A DNA stretch of 64,000 nt from CBFHOS01 sp965657645 (GTDB lineage: Bacteria; Pseudomonadota; Alphaproteobacteria; Puniceispirillales; Puniceispirillaceae): contig CBFHOS010000009.1 in assembly GCA_965657645.1 (NCBI GenBank), positions 3,328 through 67,327 on the forward strand, read 5' to 3'. The notes beneath the pieces were generated by a model, which saw only the letters and a program-made list of their open reading frames with translations, ran no database searches and was not told where the DNA came from. Positions 44,344 through 53,880 of this stretch are shown in pieces. The position numbers and the translations under genes are program-made. The stretch's first letter is position 1. Every line of letters starts with the position of its first letter.

Positions 44344-45321
44344 ATGACCGATTGCCTAAAAATTACAGCCGATAATATTGCCACTGCCGCTGGGGTTTTG
44401 ACCAATGGCGGGCTCGTCGCCTTTCCAACCGAGACGGTTTATGGGCTGGGCGCAAATGCCTGTGATGGCGCTGCGGTGGCGGCGATTTTTGCGGCAAAAC
44501 AACGGCCAAGCTTCAATCCGCTGATAAGCCATGTTGCAACCAGCGATATGGCTTTTGACCTTGGCCGTAAAACACCGATTGCCGCGGCGCTGGCGGCGGC
44601 CTTTTGGCCCGGCCCCCTCACCCTAATTCTACACCGCGCGGATAATTGCCCGATTGCACGTCTGACTAGCGCCGGTCTTGATAAAATTGCCATTCGGGTG
44701 CCATCGCATGCGGGTGCGAGAGAATTATTGACCACCTTTGGCGGCGCCATTGCCGCGCCTAGTGCCAATCCATCTGGCCGCCTAAGCCCTAGCCGCGCAG
44801 AGCATGTCATGGCGCTCATGGATGGCCAGATTGACATGGTTCTAGATGGTGGCCCCTGTGAAAGCGGATTGGAATCAACCATTGTCGATTGCACTGGCGA
44901 GGAGGCCGTGTTGTTGCGTCCGGGCGGGGTCACACGCGCGGCCTTGTCCGCGGCGTTATCATCGGCTGGATTGGACGGCACAATCATTCACTCCGCCCCA
45001 TTAAGCGATGGTGAAGCCCCGATTAGTCCGGGCCAGCTATCCAGCCATTACGCACCAAAAAACACCTTGCGGCTAAATGCCCAGAGCCCGCACGATAATG
45101 AAATATTCATCGGCTTTGGCCCGGATTATCCAGCCAGCGAAGATGGCTACAACCTAAGTTCAAGCGGCAATTTACGCGAGGCGGCGGCGCGTTTGTTCGA
45201 CATATTACATGATGCTGATAATACCGTGGGGGATCGGGGGATTGCCATTGCGCCGATCCCGATTGAGGGTCTTGGCGAGGCTATTAATGACCGACTTCGC
45301 CGCGCCGCCGCGCCGCGTTAA
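44344..45321 (+). CDS. L-threonylcarbamoyladenylate synthase (Sua5/YrdC/YwlC)
   Basis: This enzyme makes threonylcarbamoyl-AMP for the t6A modification at position 37 of ANN-reading tRNAs. The 325-residue protein has an N-terminal YrdC domain with FPTETVYGLGANA near residue 27, AKQRPSFNPL near 51 and SANPSGRLSPS near 140. It also carries a C-terminal Sua5 extension of about 100 residues, so it is the long form. The ATG follows CAGGGA at reasonable distance; a TTG lies directly before it. It follows the SRAP gene divergently. Confidence 0.93.
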   Translation: MTDCLKITADNIATAAGVLTNGGLVAFPTETVYGLGANACDGAAVAAIFAAKQRPSFNPLISHVATSDMAFDLGRKTPIAAALAAAFWPGPLTLILHRADNCPIARLTSAGLDKIAIRVPSHAGARELLTTFGGAIAAPSANPSGRLSPSRAEHVMALMDGQIDMVLDGGPCESGLESTIVDCTGEEAVLLRPGGVTRAALSAALSSAGLDGTIIHSAPLSDGEAPISPGQLSSHYAPKNTLRLNAQSPHDNEIFIGFGPDYPASEDGYNLSSSGNLREAAARLFDILHDADNTVGDRGIAIAPIPIEGLGEAINDRLRRAAAPR

Positions 45322-45420
45322 GCCATTTATTTCAACTTTGCGCAAATTCAATTAGGCAAGCCGATGCTGGCATTGCTATGAATGATGTAGGTATCGGATT
45401 GAGAGTTTAGGGACAACATT

Positions 45421-46854
45421 ATGGCGCACGATTTTATCGCAGAGCTTACAGCCATCGTTGGGCAATCATCGGTGTTGAATGCCAATGATGATATGGCCCC
45501 TTTTCTGAGCGATTGGCACGGCAAATACCACGGCAATGCGCATGCGGTGGTGATGCCAAATTCAACCGATGAGGTAGTTGCCATTATGGAATTGGCCGAT
45601 CGCCATAATATTGTCGTTGTCCCACAAGGCGGCAATACCGGCTTTATGGGCGGGGCGACACCCGATGATAGTGGTAACAGCATCGTGCTATCATTGCGCA
45701 AGATGAACCGTATCCGCGAGATTGATAGCCAGAACATGTCGATGACGGTTGAGGCTGGCTGTGTTTTGCAAAATCTGCATGAGGCGGTAGAGGCCGAGGG
45801 GCTCTATTTTCCGCTAAACCTAGCCGCCAAGGGTAGTTGCACTATCGGCGGTAATCTTGGCACTAATGCTGGCGGCTTGAATGTGGTGCGCTATGGCACG
45901 ACCCGTCAATTGGCGCTGGGCCTTGAGGTGGTGTTAATCGGCGGCAAAAAGCTAGAGCTACTGAGCGGTCTTCGCAAGGATAATACCGGCTATGATCTGC
46001 GTGATCTGTTTATCGGATCAGAGGGCACACTCGGCATTATCACCGCCGCCACGATGAAGCTATTCCCCCTACCCGTTGCCCGCAGCACCGCCTTTGCAGA
46101 GGTCCGCGACGTTGATGCCGCGGTGCAATTGTTGCATCGTTTGCAAGCGGCATCTGGCGGCGGTGTTGAGGCGTTCGAGCTTATCCCTGCCGATATTTTG
46201 CATGTTTTATACGATCACTTTCCAGACATCCCACAGCCATTAGCAACCCGTGGGGCGATGAATATTCTGGTTGAAATCGGTAGCACTAACCCAGCCGCCG
46301 GTATCGTTGATGAGGCTGGCAACTCGCCGCTACGAACGATCATGGAAGATTTTCTTGCCGCCGCCTTTGAAGATGGGCTGGTGCTTGACGCCACCATCGC
46401 GAGCAGTGACGCCCAGCGCAACGCATTGTGGGAGGTGCGCGAAACCGCGCCGGAATCGCATAAATTATCGACCAATTGCGCCCGCTCCGACATCGCCTTG
46501 CCGCAATCATCAATCGCCCCATTCTATAGTGAAATGGTCGAGGGTATAAAAGCCATCGATCCGACAATCTGGATTTGCGGCTATGGCCATCTTGGTGACG
46601 GCAATTTGCATTTCAACTTGATCGAGGGCAAAGGTAGCAATTCGGACTTTCTCGATAAAGTGCCCGCCCTATATGAGTTGCTCTATGACAAAGTGGCAAA
46701 ATATGATGGCTCAATCAGCGCCGAACACGGCATCGGTCAAACCAAGCGCGACCAATTGCGCAAGGTAAAAAGCGCGGCAATCATGGATACGATGCAGGCC
46801 ATCAAAACCGCCCTGGATCCAAAAAACCTGATGAATCCCGGAAAGATCCTTTAG
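45421..46854 (+). CDS. FAD-linked oxidase of the GlcD/D2HGDH family
   Basis: A 477-residue FAD-dependent 2-hydroxyacid dehydrogenase. The FAD-binding segment PQGGNTGFMGGATPDD lies near residue 69 and LGTNAGGLNVVRYG near 146. The C-terminal FAD-oxidase domain has GYGHLGDGNLHFNL near 388 and SAEHGIGQTKRD near 437. The family acts on D-lactate, glycolate, D-2-hydroxyglutarate and similar acids, passing electrons to a carrier. The closest match by feel is D-2-hydroxyglutarate dehydrogenase, but this is unproven. The gene lies alone between sua5 and the DUF924 gene. Confidence 0.88.
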   Translation: MAHDFIAELTAIVGQSSVLNANDDMAPFLSDWHGKYHGNAHAVVMPNSTDEVVAIMELADRHNIVVVPQGGNTGFMGGATPDDSGNSIVLSLRKMNRIREIDSQNMSMTVEAGCVLQNLHEAVEAEGLYFPLNLAAKGSCTIGGNLGTNAGGLNVVRYGTTRQLALGLEVVLIGGKKLELLSGLRKDNTGYDLRDLFIGSEGTLGIITAATMKLFPLPVARSTAFAEVRDVDAAVQLLHRLQAASGGGVEAFELIPADILHVLYDHFPDIPQPLATRGAMNILVEIGSTNPAAGIVDEAGNSPLRTIMEDFLAAAFEDGLVLDATIASSDAQRNALWEVRETAPESHKLSTNCARSDIALPQSSIAPFYSEMVEGIKAIDPTIWICGYGHLGDGNLHFNLIEGKGSNSDFLDKVPALYELLYDKVAKYDGSISAEHGIGQTKRDQLRKVKSAAIMDTMQAIKTALDPKNLMNPGKIL

Positions 46855-46910
46855 GCAAAACGGTAAAACAACCTATGCTTATCGCCTAACTGTCTCAAAG
46901 GAGGGTAATC

Positions 46911-47462
46911 ATGCCTCGCAAAGCCACTCCAGATGAAATCCTCAGCTTTTGGTATGAGGAAAGCACGCCCAAGCAATGGTTCATGAAGGATGATGCGTTT
47001 GACGCGGCTATTGCCACCCGCTTTAAAGACACTGTCGAGGCGGCACTGGCGGGACAGTTAGATCGCTGGGTTGATAATGCCGAGGGTTGTCTGGCGTTGA
47101 TACTGGTCCTTGATCAATTCACCCGCAATATCTTTCGCAATAGCCCCCGCGCCTTTTCTGGTGATGAGATGGCATCAGCCCTCAGCCTACGCTGTGTTGA
47201 GCGGGGTTACATAGAGCATGACATCGAAGAATACCGGACCTTTATGCTCATGCCGATGATGCATAGCGAGTCGATTGAAATTCAGGATAGATCATTGCCT
47301 TTATTCAAGAAATGGGCTCCTGAACAGGTCTATGAATATGCCGTTAAGCATCGGGATATAGTTGCCCGTTTCGGTCACTTTCCGCATCGAAACAGCATTT
47401 TGGGACGACCATCAACGCCCGAGGAAATGGAATTTCTGAAAGAGCCGGGATCGTCCTTTTAG
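46911..47462 (+). CDS. DUF924 family protein
   Basis: A 183-residue helical protein with the DUF924 features: ILSFWYEES near the N-terminus, LALILVLDQFTRNIFR near residue 60, and HSESIEIQDRSL near 120, with GRFPHRN-like FGHFPHRNSILGRPST near the end. The function of this widespread family is unknown; a TPR-like fold has been proposed. GGAGGG lies before the ATG. The stop overlaps the stop of the convergent glycosyltransferase gene. Confidence 0.9.
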   Translation: MPRKATPDEILSFWYEESTPKQWFMKDDAFDAAIATRFKDTVEAALAGQLDRWVDNAEGCLALILVLDQFTRNIFRNSPRAFSGDEMASALSLRCVERGYIEHDIEEYRTFMLMPMMHSESIEIQDRSLPLFKKWAPEQVYEYAVKHRDIVARFGHFPHRNSILGRPSTPEEMEFLKEPGSSF

Positions 47463-48403
47463 CCGGATATAGAGACGCCCATCTCACCCGCTTTTTCCAG
47501 CACTTGTTGCGGCGTGACATCGTCAATCGCCGTCCCGCGCACCCAGCCACAATTCGCCCCCGTTGGCGCCGACATCGATGGGTCAGTATCAGCCCCCATC
47601 ACCATAATCGTTGGCACACCGGTGCGCGCCGCAAGAAATACAGGGCCGGTATCATTACCCACAACCAGATCACCGCGCCGCAACAGGGCGGCCAATTGCG
47701 CTAGGCTGGTTTTACCAACAAAATCATGACAGAACGGTGCCGCCGCGATCAGTTCGTCAACCGTTGCCCGCTCGGCGTTAGTGCCCACAATCACAACATC
47801 ATGCCCGGCCTTTTGCAAAGCCTCAGCCAAGGCAACAAAACGCGTGACATGCCAGCGTTTTTGCGGTTTTGCGGGCGAACATCCCGGCACTAGAATGGCG
47901 GCTTTCGCCGGCATTTTGAGCGCCATGTCACCTACTGCACTGTCCAGCCAATCCATCGCATTATCGGATGCATCACCATCTATCCCACCAGCCATCCGCG
48001 CCGCGACTAGCATCCGCTGGTTGTTGTTCACCCCGGTAAAATCTGGATAAGGATGGCTCGCGCCCTTTGCCGTGCCAAACCAGTTGACCGTACGCGGCGC
48101 AAGCAATTGATGATATTTATTGGTTCGGCTACTGCATTGCTGGTCGATAATCATATTCCAGCCGCGGTGAAACAGAGCGCGTATCTGGAGCGTTGCCCGC
48201 ACATTGAAAAACGGTACTCGCCCGTCAATGATAATTTCATCAAACCACGGCATTAACCCGGCCAATTCGGCAAATGGACGGGTGGTCAATAGGGCGATAT
48301 GGGCGTCTGGATGGCCTTTTCTAAGGGCGCTAAACGAGTCCAGCCCCTGGATGATATCACCAAGCGCACCATGCTTGATCACCAGAATTCTGTTCGCGCC
48401 CAT
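47459..48403 (-). CDS. GT9 family heptosyltransferase-like protein
   Basis: A 314-residue glycosyltransferase family 9 protein (ADP-heptose:LPS heptosyltransferase group). It opens ILVIKHGALGDIIQG, the family start, and carries VGNDTGPVFLAARTGVP near residue 247, the ADP-heptose-binding end motif. It should add heptose to LPS inner core. HldE, which makes ADP-heptose, is encoded 11 kb away. A GGAG site precedes the ATG. The divergent neighbour is a second glycosyltransferase, so both may build the same LPS core. Confidence 0.9.
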   Translation of the reverse strand: MGANRILVIKHGALGDIIQGLDSFSALRKGHPDAHIALLTTRPFAELAGLMPWFDEIIIDGRVPFFNVRATLQIRALFHRGWNMIIDQQCSSRTNKYHQLLAPRTVNWFGTAKGASHPYPDFTGVNNNQRMLVAARMAGGIDGDASDNAMDWLDSAVGDMALKMPAKAAILVPGCSPAKPQKRWHVTRFVALAEALQKAGHDVVIVGTNAERATVDELIAAAPFCHDFVGKTSLAQLAALLRRGDLVVGNDTGPVFLAARTGVPTIMVMGADTDPSMSAPTGANCGWVRGTAIDDVTPQQVLEKAGEMGVSISG

Positions 48404-48454
48404 AAATTGCTCCGTAAATCATACAATCTTAGCTATCGTCAAACCGCCTACAGC

Positions 48455-48503
48455 ATGACATAACATAGATGACATAACATAATGTGGATGACATGACATA
48501 ACG
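48455..48503. repeat. Degenerate ATGACATAACATA tandem array
   Basis: Three diverged units built on ATGACATAACATA lie in the divergent gap between the two glycosyltransferase genes. Unit length is about 14-19 bases. Confidence 0.55.
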
Positions 48504-48607
48504 CGGCGATAATGCCAACATTTTAGACACATAGCCGACTAGAAATATTACATTTTCCAGATATCAACCGCGAGCCGATCCAGCCCAGAGCCCATAAAGA
48601 GAACCCA

Positions 48608-49753
48608 GTGCCGTTAACCGACATCTCGCCATTACCGAAAATTGATCTCCTCTTGCCCTCAAAAGAGCGGTTTACCGCCAAGAATGCGGGCGCAATATCG
48701 GGTGTCGTGCGTGATCTGGTAATGTCTAGCACCGCAAGTGCAGCCTATCGGATCGTTGGCACCGCGGTAGATACCCCGCTTGAATGCCCATCATTTCTGG
48801 GGGTAAAGCCCGCCAGTAAATGGTCCTTTAGGGGATTGTTCAAGGGGACCAACATAGCCACCGCCGCCGCCTATTTGCGTACCATTGCATCGGGACCAGC
48901 GCCAAGCATGATCGAGGTGCATAGCCGGTGCCATGTGGCTAAATATATCGCCAAAAAACGACCAGATATTCCGGTTGTTCTGTATTTACACAATGACCCG
49001 CGTGACATGAAAGGGGCCAAAACCAACGCTGAACGCGCCGTGCTTTTGGTCAAGCTGGCCGGGGTGATTTGTGTCAGTGACTACATCAAAGGCTGTTTTC
49101 TTGACGGACTGGATAAGACGGCGCCGGAAGCAGAGAAAGTCGGTGTAGCACGCAATGGTGCCGAACGCTGGCTTTCCCAACAGCCGGAAAAGCAACCGTT
49201 CATATTGCTTGCCGGCCGGATGGTACCAGAAAAAGGCATTCTGGAATGCGCGACAGCTATTGCAACGGTCTTGGCAAAATATCCTGAATGGAAGCTGGTC
49301 ATTGCTGGCGCGCGCCGGTTTGAAGAGGCCGCGCGGGGTAGTTATGAAGAAAAGATCGCAAAAGCCATTGCCCCCCTGGGTGATAGAGCGGAAATGCGCG
49401 GCTTTATCCCGATTGAACAAATTCGTGAGTTGCAAGCCGCAGCGGCGATTTCAGCCTGTCCATCTTTATGGGACGATCCTATGCCAAAGGCTGTGCTCGA
49501 GGGGCTTGCCGCTGGATGTGCGTTATTAACCACGCGGCGCGGCGGCATTCCCGAAGCCGCAGAGGGCCGCGCGCATATCGTTGACGATCCGACAATCCAG
49601 TCATTTACCGCCGCCTTCGAGCAAATGATTGGCGATGATACCTATCGCAAATCCTTGCAGGACAAAGCATGGAATGACTTTCCGTTTCCCGCCACAAAGA
49701 TGGCGCATGACGCCGATTTACTCAGAGCAAAAATTTTAACCGCAAAACTTTAA
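48608..49753 (+). CDS. GT4 family glycosyltransferase
   Basis: A 381-residue GT-B glycosyltransferase. The C-terminal half carries LLAGRMVPEKGILE near residue 199, GFIPIEQIRELQAAAAI near 264, and the sugar-nucleotide site PMPKAVLEGLAAGCALLTT near 294. The donor and acceptor are unknown; location beside a GT9 enzyme and lptD suggests LPS or a surface glycan. The start codon appears to be GTG with AGAG upstream. A G/C hairpin follows the stop, so the gene ends its own transcript. Confidence 0.88.
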   Translation: MPLTDISPLPKIDLLLPSKERFTAKNAGAISGVVRDLVMSSTASAAYRIVGTAVDTPLECPSFLGVKPASKWSFRGLFKGTNIATAAAYLRTIASGPAPSMIEVHSRCHVAKYIAKKRPDIPVVLYLHNDPRDMKGAKTNAERAVLLVKLAGVICVSDYIKGCFLDGLDKTAPEAEKVGVARNGAERWLSQQPEKQPFILLAGRMVPEKGILECATAIATVLAKYPEWKLVIAGARRFEEAARGSYEEKIAKAIAPLGDRAEMRGFIPIEQIRELQAAAAISACPSLWDDPMPKAVLEGLAAGCALLTTRRGGIPEAAEGRAHIVDDPTIQSFTAAFEQMIGDDTYRKSLQDKAWNDFPFPATKMAHDADLLRAKILTAKL

Positions 49754-49761
49754 TTCAAAAT

Positions 49762-49788
49762 GGGGCACCGCACGCCGATTGCCCCTTT
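49762..49788 (+). terminator. Likely intrinsic terminator after the GT4 gene
   Basis: GGGGCA and TGCCCC form a perfect six-base stem around a 12-base loop, followed by TTT. It begins eight bases after the GT4 stop. The T-run is short and the loop is long, so the call is moderate. Confidence 0.5.
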
Positions 49789-49849
49789 GTACCACGCCGC
49801 AATTGTCGTAGAGTGCGGGGATTGCAAAGGATTTTCCTAGGGGATTTTT

Positions 49850-51994
49850 ATGTCACTACCTCTCCGGTTTTTAGTGGTTCTCATTTTGGGGATGGTCACA
49901 TTTGGCACAGGTGCATTGGCAAACGAAGAGCCGATTGCCTTTGAAGCAGATGATGTCACCGTAAACCAGGAAGATGGCAGCATGTTTGCTGTTGGTAATG
50001 TGGTGCTACGCCAAGGTGAGATGGAGCTTCGGGCCGATGAAGTGACCTATAACCGCCAGAACGACAAAGCGATAGCCCGCGGCAATGTGGTTATGATCAC
50101 GCCCGATGGTGCCACGCACCGCGCCCCGTTAATGACATTAGACACCCAATTCACCCATATCGTGGCGGAAACATTGCGCACCCAATATGCGGACGGCTCA
50201 TTTTTCACAGCGCGAGAAGCGGATACTCAGATTGGCGACGTATCGGTATTTTCCGCCTCACGCTTTAGTCCATGTAACTGTGATTTTGAAAATGGCGAGA
50301 CGCCGATTTGGGATTTGCGGGCATCGAGTTCTACCCATTATGCAAAAACCCAGACCGTTGTTCATCGCAATGTGAGAATGCATGTATTAAACGTGCCGGT
50401 TGGTTATTTGCCTTATCTGGCGCATCCGGATTGGACTGTACGCCGTCGCTCGGGCTTTTTGGCGCCATCATTTGTGTTCAGCTCGAACAAGGGTGTGACC
50501 GCATCGATGCCATATTATCAGGTTATCGACGACACCAGAGACATTGAATTCACCCCGTATAAATTCCAGTCCCGGGGTACGGGCCTTAAAACCCGCTATC
50601 GCCAACTGTGGGATAAATCTGAACTTGATGCCACTATCTATAATGCGAACGTAAACACCTATAAAAAGAACCGCGAGAATGTCGCCGCAATTAAGGCGCA
50701 ATTCACCTCGGTTATTGGTGATGGTTGGCAGGTAGCAGCCAACTTGCGCCGCGCCAGTCAGGACACATTTGCTCGTCGTTATGGCTTCATGGATGATACA
50801 AAGCTCAAATCCGAAGTGGTTGCAGAACGGATAAAAAGTGATCGTTACTACCGCGTAGAAGCATCCGACGTCCAAGGATTGAACAAGGCCGACACCGCCG
50901 AGCGTGAGCCAACAATTCTCCCGCGTATGTATTACGAAAAAATCCAAGAAGGGTTCCGCCCTAACCAGCAAATGCGTACCGAAATCAGCGCCATGCAGTT
51001 AGATAATGACGAAGGTTACGATCTGGCACGTTGGTCCGGCCTTGCCGAATTTTCGGAAGATTTTTTGGCTGGCCCAGGCATCGCCAACTACAAAATTGGT
51101 CTTTCTGGCACCTATTACACCCTGCATAAAAAACCAACAGAGGCGACCACACGAACCGGTGATCTAGGTCAGGTGAACCCAGCAGTGTCAGTCGGCTGGC
51201 GTGTACCAATTGCGGTTAGTGGTGATGTGCGCTCGGCCATTATCGAGCCGCAAATCCAGCTTGTGCATGTGTCCGGCCCTGATCGCACCAAGGACGTACC
51301 AAACCGTGACGCGGCCGATTATCGTCTTGATGAGGCGAACTTGTTTTTGCTGAACCGATACCAAGGTAAGGATTATGTCCTGCCCGGGTCACGCGCCGAC
51401 ATTGGCCTTTCTGCCGTGTCTGAAGACGCCATTCTGGGTGACGTATCAGGATTCATTGGTATCAGCCGCCGCCTATCTGGAAAGCCGTCCGCCGCCCTCA
51501 CCCCACAGCAAGATAATATCTATTCAGAATATGTCGCCAGTGTTTCAGTTGATCCAGATGGCCCCTATTTTGCCAATTGGTCGGGCCGCATGTCTTCACA
51601 TGACTTTACGTTGAACGAGTCCAAGACAAAACTTGGTGGCAACATTAGCAAAGCTAACTTCACTATCGAACATAACCAGCTGACCAAAGCCTATTTCACC
51701 AACAGCACAAGTGATCGTGAAGAATTGTCGGCAACTTTTGCCGTGCCGCTAACTGATAGCTGGAATTTTGGGGCCTCACAAATCTGGGATTTATCGAACA
51801 AACAGACCGTGCGCGACAAGACCACAGCGTCGCTTGTTTGGACTGGCGGACCGCAAGATTGCCTCACATTCACTGTCGATTATTCACGCGATCCTAACAA
51901 GGACCGCGATATCGCCCGTAATGACGAGGTGAAGTTCACCCTAAACTTCAAATATCTGGGCGCTCTTGCGCCGGACACGTTTCAGAATAACTAG
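49850..51994 (+). CDS. lptD: LPS-assembly outer membrane protein LptD
   Basis: LptD inserts lipopolysaccharide into the outer leaflet of the outer membrane. The 714-residue protein has a signal peptide (1-24, ending GALA), an OstA/LptA-like beta-jellyroll domain at about 28-150 (IAFEADDVTVNQEDG onward), and a long beta-barrel domain with VPVGYLPYLAHPDW near 182 and RRSGFLAPSF near 202. CNC near residue 143 may contribute to the disulphide pattern seen in LptD. The gene has no lptF, lptG or surA next to it; instead it follows two glycosyltransferase genes. Its stop overlaps the convergent lysE-type gene. Confidence 0.94.
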   Translation: MSLPLRFLVVLILGMVTFGTGALANEEPIAFEADDVTVNQEDGSMFAVGNVVLRQGEMELRADEVTYNRQNDKAIARGNVVMITPDGATHRAPLMTLDTQFTHIVAETLRTQYADGSFFTAREADTQIGDVSVFSASRFSPCNCDFENGETPIWDLRASSSTHYAKTQTVVHRNVRMHVLNVPVGYLPYLAHPDWTVRRRSGFLAPSFVFSSNKGVTASMPYYQVIDDTRDIEFTPYKFQSRGTGLKTRYRQLWDKSELDATIYNANVNTYKKNRENVAAIKAQFTSVIGDGWQVAANLRRASQDTFARRYGFMDDTKLKSEVVAERIKSDRYYRVEASDVQGLNKADTAEREPTILPRMYYEKIQEGFRPNQQMRTEISAMQLDNDEGYDLARWSGLAEFSEDFLAGPGIANYKIGLSGTYYTLHKKPTEATTRTGDLGQVNPAVSVGWRVPIAVSGDVRSAIIEPQIQLVHVSGPDRTKDVPNRDAADYRLDEANLFLLNRYQGKDYVLPGSRADIGLSAVSEDAILGDVSGFIGISRRLSGKPSAALTPQQDNIYSEYVASVSVDPDGPYFANWSGRMSSHDFTLNESKTKLGGNISKANFTIEHNQLTKAYFTNSTSDREELSATFAVPLTDSWNFGASQIWDLSNKQTVRDKTTASLVWTGGPQDCLTFTVDYSRDPNKDRDIARNDEVKFTLNFKYLGALAPDTFQNN

Positions 51995-52572
51995 ATAACC
52001 AGCGCCCATATAACCACGCCTACGGTTAGGATGATTAGGCCGCGCGTTAGTCTCTGACTTCCGCGCATCGCCACGCCGAGCCATTGGCCAGCTGCACACC
52101 ATAGCGAATGGAACAACAGCTGGACCAAGGCAAAACTAGACACCACCAGAATGAGCTGAGTATCAAGTGTGCCCAATGCCGGGGCAAAATTACTCCATGC
52201 CAGTATGACCATCACCCACGCCTTGGGGTTTAGCGGGTGGACGATTACGCCATGTCTGAAGTCAAATTGTCTCGCCGTGGTTTCAATTTGGGGGCGGTCA
52301 TTCCATGATTTGGCGGCGAGGTAAATCATATAAGCCGCGCTGATGAATTTGAGCAATTGCGCTAGCCAATCCTGTTGTGCCAGCACCAAGCCAAACCCGA
52401 GGCCAAACAGAACATTCAAAAGAATTTTTCCGCATACGAGGCCAATAATAAAACCAGCACAACGCCGAAGGCCGATTTGTGCACCGCCAAGCATCACAAT
52501 CAAATTGGCTGGCCCCGGTGTGCCAACCATTACGATGATAAAGCCTAATAGGGCGACATAGGCCTCAGTCAT
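51991..52572 (-). CDS. LysE family translocator
   Basis: A 193-residue membrane protein with six predicted helices and the LysE/RhtB start GTPGPANLIVMLGGA near residue 18. A GLVCGK segment near 45 and HPLNPKAWVM near 111 are typical of the family. Members export amino acids such as lysine, threonine or homoserine lactones; the substrate here is unknown. Its ATG lies within the end of the upstream GNAT gene (8-base overlap), so the two are co-translated. Its stop overlaps the lptD stop in a CTAG. Confidence 0.9.
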   Translation of the reverse strand: MTEAYVALLGFIIVMVGTPGPANLIVMLGGAQIGLRRCAGFIIGLVCGKILLNVLFGLGFGLVLAQQDWLAQLLKFISAAYMIYLAAKSWNDRPQIETTARQFDFRHGVIVHPLNPKAWVMVILAWSNFAPALGTLDTQLILVVSSFALVQLLFHSLWCAAGQWLGVAMRGSQRLTRGLIILTVGVVIWALVI

Positions 52573-53029
52573 CAGGGATCAATCGCTTGCCCATCGCATA
52601 GACATCATCAATGCCGTAACCCAGCTTGTCATAAAATGACAGCACCGCGTCATTGTCCTTGCGCACACAAAAGGCAACCTTTGGACAGCCAAGTTCGATC
52701 AAAAACGCCTCGGCCTTGTCCATTATATGACGCCCCAGTGACTGGCCTGCATAATCTGGGTGGATCGCTAAATAGTTAATGGAACCGCGATGACCCTCAT
52801 AGCCAATCATCACCGAGGCAACAATCTCGCCCTTGATAGTGCCAACCCAAAACGCCCCATTATTGGTATCTGCGGCATTAGTAAGGGTGCTTTGTTTACG
52901 CATAATATCCTTATGCGGGTCATTCCACGGGCGCGTTAGCTTGCATAAATGCCATAGTGCGACAACGGCTTCGGTATCATTGTCGTCAAAATCGCGAAGT
53001 TCCAGCATATCAATCGCTGCGTCAGACAT
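52565..53029 (-). CDS. GNAT family acetyltransferase (YpeA-like)
   Basis: A 154-residue acetyltransferase. It opens ELRDFDDNDTEAVVALWH, has the acetyl-CoA loop DYAGQSLGRHIMDKAE near residue 88, and GCPKVAFCVRKDNDAVLSFYDKLGY-type end motif near 115, given here only in outline. The N-terminal text resembles YpeA. The substrate is unknown. The start follows AGGAGC at eight bases; seven earlier codons are open but unsupported. Co-translated with the LysE gene, it might modify the exported compound, which is speculation. Confidence 0.87.
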   Translation of the reverse strand: MSDAAIDMLELRDFDDNDTEAVVALWHLCKLTRPWNDPHKDIMRKQSTLTNAADTNNGAFWVGTIKGEIVASVMIGYEGHRGSINYLAIHPDYAGQSLGRHIMDKAEAFLIELGCPKVAFCVRKDNDAVLSFYDKLGYGIDDVYAMGKRLIPDD

Positions 53030-53175
53030 TATCAAAGCTCCTATGCCCATCCGATAACATATTTAGACAATAGCTGTAGCCGATAAATGGTCAATACGCA
53101 CGCCTCGCCGCATCCTAACGATTATTTAATATTTGCCCATTAACATGGTGGCTAACCATAATGAGGTGAATTTGG

Positions 53176-53880
53176 ATGTCACAGCAGTTCTTCACGCCAG
53201 CTATTCAGCCATATAGAAAATATTTCGTGTTTAGAGGCCGCGCAAAACGAAGTGAATTCTGGATTTTCCTATTAACCGCCCTCATCCTATTCCAATTGAG
53301 CGAAGTTGTTGCGAATGCGATGTTGGGCCCCCGCCCAGAACATTCCAGCCATGCGCGCCTATGGTTGATGACACCGGATATCATCATAGATAGTGCTAAA
53401 TTTGACGATGAAAACCGATTTCGCCAGCGTTATCGCGGTAGCATCCATAGGCATAATAACAATAATCACCAAAACGCCCCGCAGGATGACGCCACAAGCC
53501 CGCTCGAATTACCCAATAACGGCGCCCTGCGTAGCTATGAAAATTGTGACGCGGTATTGAATGCCAGTGATTTGCCTATGTCAGACCTCACCGGACCACG
53601 CGTTGACCTCTATTGCATTGAGGCGGGCGATGGTGAATACCGTCTGATCGTCCTTGCCTATCGGGCGCGTGTATTGCAAGAGACAATTGACGGATTGCTG
53701 GTCTTGTTTTTGCTAATTCCCTTCCTCGCCCTATCAAGCCGCCGCCTACATGATTGCGACCGCACGTCTTTATGGCTGTTATTACTGGCGATCCCCGGCA
53801 TTAATTTATTGCTGATGCTGTATTGTGGTTTTGCAGAGGGCAAAAAATCCGATATTAAATATGGCGTGAGCCGGATTTAA
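53176..53880 (+). CDS. DUF805 family membrane protein with a long central insert
   Basis: The N-terminal part has the DUF805 motif FRGRAKRSEFW near residue 19 followed by a membrane helix (29-48). The C-terminal part has ALSSRRLHDCDRTSLWLLL near 182, two helices and the closing K-Y-G-V motif. Standard DUF805 proteins are 110-140 residues; this one is 234 because about 105 residues lie between the first and second helix. The insert is polar, with a His/Asn-rich run (HRHNNNNHQN) and two cysteines, and is probably extracytoplasmic or a long loop. Function is unknown. GAGGTGAA precedes the ATG. Confidence 0.83.
   Translation: MSQQFFTPAIQPYRKYFVFRGRAKRSEFWIFLLTALILFQLSEVVANAMLGPRPEHSSHARLWLMTPDIIIDSAKFDDENRFRQRYRGSIHRHNNNNHQNAPQDDATSPLELPNNGALRSYENCDAVLNASDLPMSDLTGPRVDLYCIEAGDGEYRLIVLAYRARVLQETIDGLLVLFLLIPFLALSSRRLHDCDRTSLWLLLLAIPGINLLLMLYCGFAEGKKSDIKYGVSRI

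Noticed and set aside
44439..44987. 182-codon open frame antisense to the Sua5 gene
   Set aside because: Sua5/YrdC motifs on the plus strand are intact; the antisense frame is Ser/Pro-rich without a recognisable domain.
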